Assembly: GCF_965237655.1 (NCBI RefSeq)
Contig: NZ_CBDEGB010000002.1
Coordinates: 744,001-808,000, forward strand
Direction: 5' to 3'
Source: Poriferisodalis sp965237655
GTDB lineage: Bacteria > Actinomycetota > Acidimicrobiia > Acidimicrobiales > Poriferisodalaceae
DNA length: 64,000 nucleotides
The notes under the pieces are model-generated. The model was not told the origin of the DNA, did not search any database, and saw only the letters and a list, made by a program, of their open reading frames with translations. This document shows, piece after piece, positions 57,668 to 64,000 of the stretch. Each line of letters opens with the position of its first letter. Within the stretch, counting starts at the first letter, position 1. A program made the translations under genes and the position numbers.

Positions 57668-58825
57668 ATGAATAGACGTATCGCGCCGATTTCCCGGCGG
57701 TCTGCACTGCGACTCGGCGGCGTGCTTGTTGCGCTCGCCTTGATGGCCGCTGCGTGCGGCTCGGGCGATGGCGACGACCAGGATGTCGATGGCGACGAGC
57801 CAGCTGCCACGACCGAGGCGGCAGAGCCTGAAACTGAAGTCGCCCTGGTACAGGACACAGGCGACTTGCTGGCGACTGTCCAGGATCGCGGCTCGCTCAA
57901 CTGCGGCGTCAGCGGTTCGGCAGTTGCCTTCTCCGAAACGCAGCCCGACGGCAGCACGACCGGCTTCGACGCCGACTACTGCCGTGCAGTAGCAGCAGCG
58001 ATCCTGGGTGATGCCGGCGCTGTGAACTTCGTGCCGCTGACCGCGGCCGAGCGGTTCACCGCGCTGGAGACCGGCGACATCGACCTGCTGGTGCGTAACA
58101 CCACCTGGACCCAGAGCCGGGACACCGACCTCGTGCTCGACTTCGGACCGACCACCTACTACGACGGCCAGCAGATCATGGCCCGCGTGAGCGACAACTT
58201 CTCAGGCTCGTCGTCGGTGGCCGATCTGGATGGTGCCACGGTGTGCACCAACGCCGGCACCACCACCGAGAAGAACATCGCTGACGCGGCTAACGCAGCC
58301 GGCATCGAGATCACGCTGTCGACGTTCGAGGACTTCGACATCGTCACCGAGAGCTTCATCCAAGGCGCATGCGATGCGATCACCACTGACGGTTCCGCCC
58401 TCGTCGGCCGCAAGGTCAAGCAGGAAGGCGATCAGGAGTGGGTGATCTTCCCGCCGACGCCGATCTCGAAGGAGCCGCTGGGTCCGGTCTACCCGCAGAA
58501 CCAGTCGACCTTCGGCGACGTCGTCAACTGGACCGTGTACGCCACGATCATCGCTGATGAGAAGGGCATCACGTCGGAGAACATCGACTCAATGCTCTCG
58601 GGCGGCAGCCTCGACGCCGAGGCGATCCGCATGCTCGGCGGCGAGGGTGAGCTGCAGACCAAGATGGGTCTGACGGCCGACGCGTTCTACAACGTGATCA
58701 GCCAGGTCGGGAACTACGACGAGATCTACACCCGCAACCTCGGCCCGGTCGGCCTGAGCCGTGACGGTTCGGCGAACGCGCGCTGGACTGCGGGCGGACT
58801 CATCTACGCACCACCTGCTCGCTAA
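57668..58825 (+). CDS. aapJ: Amino-acid ABC transporter binding lipoprotein
   Basis: 385 residues from the ATG at 57668; the ATG at 57650 lies before GGAGGG and is not preferred. Signal with lipobox A-A-A-C (Cys30) and an acidic linker. The domain starts DRGSLNCGVSGSAVAFSETQPDGSTTGFDADYCRAVAAAIL, as in AapJ/BztA general L-amino acid binders, with FTALETGDIDLLVRNTTWTQSRD. First gene of aapJQMP. High expression relative to the rest is expected from the hairpin downstream. Confidence 0.92.
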   Translation: MNRRIAPISRRSALRLGGVLVALALMAAACGSGDGDDQDVDGDEPAATTEAAEPETEVALVQDTGDLLATVQDRGSLNCGVSGSAVAFSETQPDGSTTGFDADYCRAVAAAILGDAGAVNFVPLTAAERFTALETGDIDLLVRNTTWTQSRDTDLVLDFGPTTYYDGQQIMARVSDNFSGSSSVADLDGATVCTNAGTTTEKNIADAANAAGIEITLSTFEDFDIVTESFIQGACDAITTDGSALVGRKVKQEGDQEWVIFPPTPISKEPLGPVYPQNQSTFGDVVNWTVYATIIADEKGITSENIDSMLSGGSLDAEAIRMLGGEGELQTKMGLTADAFYNVISQVGNYDEIYTRNLGPVGLSRDGSANARWTAGGLIYAPPAR

Positions 58826-58888
58826 TCGCTGAGCCTGCCGGCTGGGGACCTCCCCAGTCGTGTGGGTGAGCGAACACATGACAAGCGA

Positions 58889-58920
58889 ACGGCCCCCGAT
58901 CCGACCGGATCGGGGGCCGT
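58889..58920 (+). terminator. 14-bp stem-loop between aapJ and aapQ (attenuator-like)
   Basis: ACGGCCCCCGATCC pairs perfectly with GGATCGGGGGCCGT over a GACC loop. CGCTTGTATG follows, with no clear T-run, so it may act as a weak terminator or as a 3' block that stabilises the aapJ message. In transporters of this kind the binding protein is needed in excess, which fits. Confidence 0.65.
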
Positions 58921-58995
58921 CGCTTGTATGAGCACAATGAGTAGCAAAGCCCAATAGCCCGATGTGAGAAACACCGTCGCGTAGGGTGACCTGCG

Positions 58996-60540
58996 GTGAG
59001 CGACCCTCGAGCACCAGCCCGTGACGACTCCCTTGCCACGTTGGGGAGCCGTCCGCCGTTCTACCGGGACGCCACCGTCGTGCGCTGGATCGCCCAGGTC
59101 GCCACGCTCATCCTGGTCGTGGCGGCGATGTGGTTCCTTGCCACCGAGGCGGGAGACAGCCTGCGCGCCCGTGGCGCGAACATCGACTTCGACTTCATCT
59201 CCGACCACATCGGCATCAAGGTCGGCTGGGGCATCGACACCAATCCCGATTCGGGCGGCCGAGCGCTCTGGGTCGGCATGGTGAACACCATCCGCATGGC
59301 GGCTGCAGGCATCGCTCTCGCCTCGGTGGTCGGTGTCCTGGTGGGTCTGGCGCGGCTGTCGTCCAACTGGCCGCTTCGCCGTCTGGCGGGCGTGTACGTG
59401 GAAACCCTGCGGAACATTCCGTTGCTGGTTCAGATCCTGGTGTACGCCGCGGTTCTGGCGACGCTCCCGAATGTCTCCTTCGGGATAGGGCCGATTCCCG
59501 GTTGGGTGCACCTGTCCAACAAGGGCCTGTCGATCCCGCGCGTCTTCGTCGCCGATGGCTTCTACCAGTGGGCCGTCATCTTGGTGATCGGCGCGGTGAT
59601 CGCCCACTTCGTATTCCGGCGGCTTGCAACCAAGCGGGAGATGACCGGCGCGCAGACTAACGCTGGCGCGTGGGCCACCGGAATCGTTGCTGTGTTCGCC
59701 ATCGTGGGCTGGTGGGTGCATCCCACCTTTGGCTGGTTGGGGAACATTCTCGGCGGTCTGGCTGACGCGGTCGGAGCCATCCCACAGGGAGCTGTGCAAC
59801 TCGTCGCGGCCGTCGCTGCGGTAGCGGTGGCGGTGTGGTGGATACGCCGCTTCCTCGCTCAGCACCGCACGCCCGCAGGTCGCACGCGGCTCACCGACGA
59901 CGACTGGTTCCGCATGATCTTCGCCGTGGCGGCAGCGGCGATTGTCGTGCTCTTCGTGGCGGTGCTGTGGCCCGGATTGTCGAGTTGGGTCGTCAACTCA
60001 TCGTCTGACGGCCTCGGCGTGCTCGCCGACAAGTTCGGAAATGGCCGCACCGGTCCGCCTATCGATGCAATGAGGCCCGACATCGTGCAGCCGGGCAACT
60101 TTCCCAACTACGGACCCGCCGGTCTGAACCTGCCCATCGGTTTCGCCGCCGTCTATTTCGGCGTGGTCTTCTACACGGCAGCGTTTATCGCAGAGATCGT
60201 GCGCGGCGGCATCCTGGCAGTGCCCAAGGGCCAGAGCGAAGCCGCACAAGCACTGGGTCTGCGACGCTCGACGGCGTTGCGGCAGGTGATCTTGCCCCAG
60301 GCGCTGCGGGTGATCCTGCCCCCGGTGGGCAATCAGTACCTGAACCTCACCAAGAACACATCGCTGGCAATCGCCGTGGGCTACAGCGACCTCGTCCAGA
60401 TCGGCCAGACCGTCTACAACCAGACCGGCAAGACGCTGCAGGTCATGGCGGTGTGGATGCTGTTCTACCTGGCGTGCTCGCTGACGATCTCCGCGGTCGT
60501 CAACTTCTTCAACATCCGGCTGCGGATCGTGGAGCGCTGA
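58996..60540 (+). CDS. aapQ: Amino-acid ABC transporter permease
   Basis: 514 residues from GTG. N-terminal part includes ALWVGMVNTIRMAAAGIALASVVGVLVGLARLS and VETLRNIPLLVQ of the HisMQ fold, then a large insertion with several more helices (AapQ/BztB hallmark), then AEIVRGGILAVPKGQSEAAQALGL as the EAA loop that docks the ATPase. Two bases separate it from aapM. Partner of AapM in the membrane pore. Confidence 0.91.
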   Translation: MSDPRAPARDDSLATLGSRPPFYRDATVVRWIAQVATLILVVAAMWFLATEAGDSLRARGANIDFDFISDHIGIKVGWGIDTNPDSGGRALWVGMVNTIRMAAAGIALASVVGVLVGLARLSSNWPLRRLAGVYVETLRNIPLLVQILVYAAVLATLPNVSFGIGPIPGWVHLSNKGLSIPRVFVADGFYQWAVILVIGAVIAHFVFRRLATKREMTGAQTNAGAWATGIVAVFAIVGWWVHPTFGWLGNILGGLADAVGAIPQGAVQLVAAVAAVAVAVWWIRRFLAQHRTPAGRTRLTDDDWFRMIFAVAAAAIVVLFVAVLWPGLSSWVVNSSSDGLGVLADKFGNGRTGPPIDAMRPDIVQPGNFPNYGPAGLNLPIGFAAVYFGVVFYTAAFIAEIVRGGILAVPKGQSEAAQALGLRRSTALRQVILPQALRVILPPVGNQYLNLTKNTSLAIAVGYSDLVQIGQTVYNQTGKTLQVMAVWMLFYLACSLTISAVVNFFNIRLRIVER

Positions 60541-60541
60541 G

Positions 60542-62548
60542 GTGACCGATCCGATGCAGCCCGCTGCCTTGACGGTCACGGCGGCCGAGCCGGTGGGCCC
60601 GGCGACGAGCCCGCCTGACCGCCCGAGCCTGCCGCCAGGTCGCTGGATCCGCGAGAACCTCTTCCCCAACGCCCGCAATTCGATGCTCACCGTCTTGGCG
60701 GTGCTCCTCGCACTGTTCGCATACCGCGGCCTGTTGAACTTCGTGTTCAGCGAGGAGCGCTCCTGGATTGCCGTGCGCACCAACCTGCGTCTCCTGTTCA
60801 CCCAGGCCTACCCCGAGCACCAGTACGTGCGCATCTGGGTGGTGGTCGGAACGATCATGGTGCTCGCGGGAGTGAGTGCCGGCATCTGGGCTCGCTGGGG
60901 CGGGGTGACCGTAAAGCGATTGATGGGCTGGCTGATGTCAGGGGCCGCCCTCATCGCGACTGGCGTGGTGCTGCGCGAGCCGAGCGTGCTCACCGATGCA
61001 GCGGGCGAGGCGCTGCGCGACGGTGCCGGCGAGCGGGTGCGCGAGTCCTTCGCCTCCGCGATGGCGGATCGATGGGTGTGGTGGGTCGTTGCGTTGGTGC
61101 TGTTCGGGATCAGTCTGGCCCTGTGGCTGTCACTCGATGATCTGCGCCGTCGCACGACCGAGGTCCCGGTCTCCTGGCTCATCTTCGGCGTGCCGGGGCT
61201 GCTGGTGGCGTCCACCTGGGTGGTTCGCTACGGTCACTACGGATTCACCGAAGGCGAGTTCATCGCTGAGCCTGGCCGCATCGTGGCGATGAGCACAAGG
61301 CTGCCGTGGACAGTCATGTGGCTGCTGTTGGTGGGCTGTTTTGCCCTTGGACGACTCGCACGCGACCGCGCCATCGCCTTGTCACAGGCGGCCGCGGACG
61401 CCGATGATGCCGACGGCGCCGATGAGGACGCCGCATCGGTGCTGCCACGCAGATCCTTGGCGAAGACACGTGCAACGGTCAACTTGTTGTGGCTGCTGAG
61501 CCCGTTCTTCCTCTATTGGGTCGTCATGCGCGACCCCGAGATCGACTATGCCCATGTATTCTCGACCATGCTGCCGATGGGGTTGGCCTTCGGGGTAGCG
61601 GGCTCGGCTGTGCTGTGGTGGATGACGCGGACCGACGCCGGCGAGTTCGGGCGGTTGGCAGCGATCGGCCTGCTGTTGCTGGCCGCGTTCCAGTGGGTTG
61701 CGGCGTTCTTCGGCTGGTACTCGATGCTGCAGGTTGCACGCATCGGTTTCGTTCTGCTGGCGGTCGCAGGGCTGTTGGCGCCCAACTTCACAGGCGTTGC
61801 CGCCCAGCGTCGCAGGCTGGTGGGAGCGTGGCTGTTCGTTGTGCTGCTCGTCTTCTACGGCGCGACGGTCATCAACTCGCCGTCGACTGTGGAGACGCCG
61901 ACGAACATGTTCATCGGGGGATTCAGCGTCACATTGCTTGTCTCGGTGCTGACGATCATGCTGTCGTTCCCGATCGGGGTGCTGCTGGCGCTGGCACGAA
62001 CCTCCCGCCTGCCGATCTTCCGGGTGCTGTCGACGGTCTATATCGAGGTGATCCGCGGCGTCCCGCTCATCACGTTGCTGCTGTTCTTCTCCGGCGTTGT
62101 GCCGCTGTTCCTGCCCGACGGCATGGAGCTAGCGGAACTGGCCGCAGCGATCATCGGTTACACCTTGTTCTCGGCGGCGTACCTGGCCGAGAACGTGCGC
62201 GGAGGGCTGCAGTCGATCCGCCGCGGGCAGTACGAGGCGGCCGATGCCGTCGGGCTGACCGCCGTCCAGCGCACCGGATTCATCGTGCTGCCCCAGTCGC
62301 TGCGGGTGTCGATCCCGCCGCTGGTAGGACAGGTCATCGCTACGTTCAAGGAGACGTCGCTGCTCGCCATCATCGGGCTGTTCGACTTCCTGCGGATGGC
62401 CAACTCGGTGGTCCCGAACCAGTCGCAGTTCCTGGGTGTTAGACGTGAGGGACTGCTGTTCGTCTCGGCTGTCTATTGGGTTGTGGCGTTCGCTATGTCG
62501 AAGTACAGCCAACGACTCGAGCAGCGAGTGGGGCTGGGCCAGCGATGA
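60542..62548 (+). CDS. aapM: Amino-acid ABC transporter permease
   Basis: 668 residues from GTG one base after the aapQ stop. Longer than usual AapM (about 400): the N-terminal 450 residues carry some ten extra hydrophobic segments and an acidic Asp/Ala patch (ADADDADGADEDA). The HisMQ domain at the C-terminus has FSVTLLVSVLTIMLSFPIGVLLALAR, EVIRGVPLITLL and the EAA loop QYEAADAVGLT. The size is the odd point. Confidence 0.9.
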   Translation: MTDPMQPAALTVTAAEPVGPATSPPDRPSLPPGRWIRENLFPNARNSMLTVLAVLLALFAYRGLLNFVFSEERSWIAVRTNLRLLFTQAYPEHQYVRIWVVVGTIMVLAGVSAGIWARWGGVTVKRLMGWLMSGAALIATGVVLREPSVLTDAAGEALRDGAGERVRESFASAMADRWVWWVVALVLFGISLALWLSLDDLRRRTTEVPVSWLIFGVPGLLVASTWVVRYGHYGFTEGEFIAEPGRIVAMSTRLPWTVMWLLLVGCFALGRLARDRAIALSQAAADADDADGADEDAASVLPRRSLAKTRATVNLLWLLSPFFLYWVVMRDPEIDYAHVFSTMLPMGLAFGVAGSAVLWWMTRTDAGEFGRLAAIGLLLLAAFQWVAAFFGWYSMLQVARIGFVLLAVAGLLAPNFTGVAAQRRRLVGAWLFVVLLVFYGATVINSPSTVETPTNMFIGGFSVTLLVSVLTIMLSFPIGVLLALARTSRLPIFRVLSTVYIEVIRGVPLITLLLFFSGVVPLFLPDGMELAELAAAIIGYTLFSAAYLAENVRGGLQSIRRGQYEAADAVGLTAVQRTGFIVLPQSLRVSIPPLVGQVIATFKETSLLAIIGLFDFLRMANSVVPNQSQFLGVRREGLLFVSAVYWVVAFAMSKYSQRLEQRVGLGQR

Positions 62549-62593
62549 GAATGAGGCACCGGTCGACAGGCCGGCGATAAGGGGGAGTTGACC

Positions 62594-63391
62594 ATGAGTT
62601 CGAGCGCACAACCGGCCCACGGCGACGCCACCATTGCTGTGTCCGACGAGCTCGCGGCGCGCGACGACATGATCGTGTGCCGCGACGTCGACAAGTGGTT
62701 CGGTGACTTTCAGGCCCTCAGCGGCATTACTGCCACGATCAAGGAGCAGGAAATCGTGGTCGTGCTCGGGCCGTCAGGCTCGGGAAAGAGCACCTGGATC
62801 AGGTGCATCAACCGGCTGGAGGCCCATCAGAGCGGCCAGATCATCGTGGACGGCATCGAGCTGACCAATGACCTGCGCAACATCGAGAAGATCCGTTCCG
62901 AAGTCGGCATGGTCTTCCAGCAGTTCAACCTGTTTCCGCACCTGACCGTGATGGACAACATCTCACTGGCGCCGATCTGGGTGCGCAAGAAGTCGCGGCC
63001 CGAGGCCGAGGAACTGGCGGAGTCGCTGCTCGAACGAGTCGGCATCCCCGAGCAGGCGCAGAAGTTCCCCGGCCAGCTCTCAGGAGGTCAGCAGCAGCGC
63101 GTGGCGATCGCCCGGGCGCTGGCGATGGAGCCCCGCGTGATGCTGTTCGACGAGCCCACCTCGGCGCTGGACCCCGAGATGATCAAAGAGGTGCTCGACG
63201 TGATGGAAGGGCTGGCACGCTCGGGCATGACCATGATGGTCGTGACTCACGAGATGGGCTTCGCCCGAGAAGTCGCCGACCGCATCATCTTCATGGAGGG
63301 CGGCGAGATCGTCGAGGTGGGTACGCCCCACCATTTCTTCACCGATCCGGCCGAAGAACGCACCAGGCTGTTCTTGAGCCAAGTCCTCTAG
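62594..63391 (+). CDS. aapP: Amino-acid ABC transporter ATP-binding protein
   Basis: 265 residues from the ATG at 62594, seven bases after GGGGGAG. Walker A G-P-S-G-S-G-K-S-T, signature LSGGQQQR, Walker B VMLFDEPTSALDPE, switch His VTHEMGFA. Typical polar amino-acid ATPase of the GlnQ/AapP type. 46 bp after aapM; last gene of the operon. Confidence 0.94.
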   Translation: MSSSAQPAHGDATIAVSDELAARDDMIVCRDVDKWFGDFQALSGITATIKEQEIVVVLGPSGSGKSTWIRCINRLEAHQSGQIIVDGIELTNDLRNIEKIRSEVGMVFQQFNLFPHLTVMDNISLAPIWVRKKSRPEAEELAESLLERVGIPEQAQKFPGQLSGGQQQRVAIARALAMEPRVMLFDEPTSALDPEMIKEVLDVMEGLARSGMTMMVVTHEMGFAREVADRIIFMEGGEIVEVGTPHHFFTDPAEERTRLFLSQVL

Positions 63392-63429
63392 CCGCGAAGA
63401 GCGGGTTCTTCTCTGCTGATGGTGCAGGC

Positions 63430-63705
63430 TCAGTCGTTGGGCTCGCCGTAGGGGCTGTCTGCCTCCTCGTAGCACGACGGGTGGTAGTGCTCGACACGAT
63501 CCCAACGGTTCTTCGCGTAAACGTTGCATATGATCTGCTCAGCCCGGATGCGCGCCCGGAACTTGATGAGTTCATCGCACACGGCGCAATAGGCCGAATT
63601 GCCCGCATCGACGGTCCGCGACACCGCCCTGCTCTTCCACCGCTTGCGTCTTGGAGCTGGGGCCTGCGTTGGAGTCGATGACGACGTCGTTGTGTCCGTA
63701 GCCAT
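63430..63705 (-). CDS. Small zinc-ribbon-like protein
   Basis: 91 residues. A basic N-terminus (RRKRWKSRAVSR) precedes a single domain with Y-C-A-V-C-D-E and, 25 residues later, E-H-Y-H-P-S-C-Y, giving a likely C-x2-C/H-x3-C zinc knuckle. Small proteins of this style are common in actinobacteria, probably nucleic-acid or protein binding; function unknown. Converges on aapP. Confidence 0.65.
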   Translation of the reverse strand: MATDTTTSSSTPTQAPAPRRKRWKSRAVSRTVDAGNSAYCAVCDELIKFRARIRAEQIICNVYAKNRWDRVEHYHPSCYEEADSPYGEPND

Positions 63706-63742
63706 GGCGGGACCCTAGCGAACGCTCGCGCGCTCATGGTGG

Positions 63743-63767
63743 ATATTCGCGCGTTTCGCGCGAATAT
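63743..63767. other. Perfect 11-bp stem with TTT loop upstream of the zinc-ribbon gene
   Basis: ATATTCGCGCG and CGCGCGAATAT pair across TTT. No T-run follows on either strand, so a terminator is not clear. It begins 38 bp upstream of the zinc-ribbon start (minus), within a stretch rich in GCGCGC. Could be an operator or part of the nearby fold-back repeat region. Confidence 0.55.
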
Positions 63768-63819
63768 TGGTACGCTACGCGCGATCTCTGCGAAGGACTC
63801 GCGCGCTAAGAGGCCGCGC

Positions 63820-63937
63820 GGATAGGTGACGTCTCGGAAAGTTGCTGTCACGCTGTCTGTGTGCAAATTTGCCGTCTGTGGCGGCATTTCTGCGCAGAGT
63901 CCAGGACATCGGGGCTGCCGGGCACTGCCGCCTATCC
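63820..63937 (-). repeat. 118-bp fold-back repeat, copy B (inverted)
   Basis: Same element as 13521-13638, in opposite orientation. Ends are better preserved: GGATAGG at 63820 and CCTATCC ending at 63937. 107 of 118 bases agree with copy A. Of the rest of the right edge (63938-64000) nothing is recognised. Confidence 0.85.
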
Positions 63938-64000
63938 GCCAAGGCTCTAAGCGCGAAACCTCGACCGCCGGCTGGCAGAGGTGCCCGGCGGCGAACAGGC

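Overview
The window is high-GC DNA from an actinobacterium. Markers include the mismatch nuclease NucS, a mycothiol-dependent enzyme, F420-type LLM oxidoreductases, PspC-domain envelope proteins, a CoaA-type pantothenate kinase and many acyl-CoA genes. The mix of CaiB, MaoC, SDR and LLM genes resembles marine or symbiotic Acidimicrobiia, but that placement is inference. No rRNA, tRNA or CRISPR array was recognised.

Layout. 1-7.4 kb: a tandem pair of related secreted lipoproteins (the first cut by the window edge), a MazF toxin stub, an M16 metallopeptidase, a nitronate monooxygenase-like enzyme and an SDR. 7.4-12 kb: a zinc locus in which permease and binding protein (minus) face ATPase, Zur-like regulator and CDF exporter (plus) across a Fur-family-type palindrome. 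12-14.4 kb: an IS110 transposase broken by a 35-bp tandem repeat, a 118-bp fold-back repeat and a collapsed drug-efflux gene. 14.4-19 kb: a phosphoribosyltransferase and a PspC / PspC-kinase / LuxR-regulator envelope-stress module. 19-29.1 kb: a mobile and accessory island with a Fic protein, a transposase stub, an IS30 element inserted inside an IS3 element (both with visible target duplications), an HNH nuclease-like protein, a nitroreductase, a membrane protein and two toxin-antitoxin loci. 29.1-38 kb: a catabolic cluster (hydratase, RidA, DUF1330, TauD-type dioxygenase, enolase-superfamily dehydratase, exporter, DUF3237, mycothiol enzyme, broken LLM gene, two hot-dog dehydratases). 38-50 kb: MsrA, LLM, PAP2, two LysM lipoproteins, methionine aminopeptidase, CoA-transferase, enoyl-CoA hydratase, HIT, CoaA, geranylgeranyl reductase-like protein and a VanW protein. 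50-57.4 kb: SDR plus MaoC (beta-oxidation type), NucS, a metallo-beta-lactamase-fold hydrolase, a PEP-utilising protein without an ATP-grasp domain, a frameshifted enoyl-CoA hydratase and a CysQ-like phosphatase. 57.5-63.4 kb: a complete AapJQMP-type amino-acid ABC transporter. The end holds a small zinc-ribbon gene and an inverted second copy of the fold-back repeat.

Two patterns cut across the map. First, short tandem duplications (24-54 bp) sit on gene boundaries, and at several genes each copy carries the stop codon. Second, broken genes are frequent (MazF, IS110, MFS, IS5-type transposase, VapC, LLM, enoyl-CoA hydratase), which suggests ongoing gene decay.
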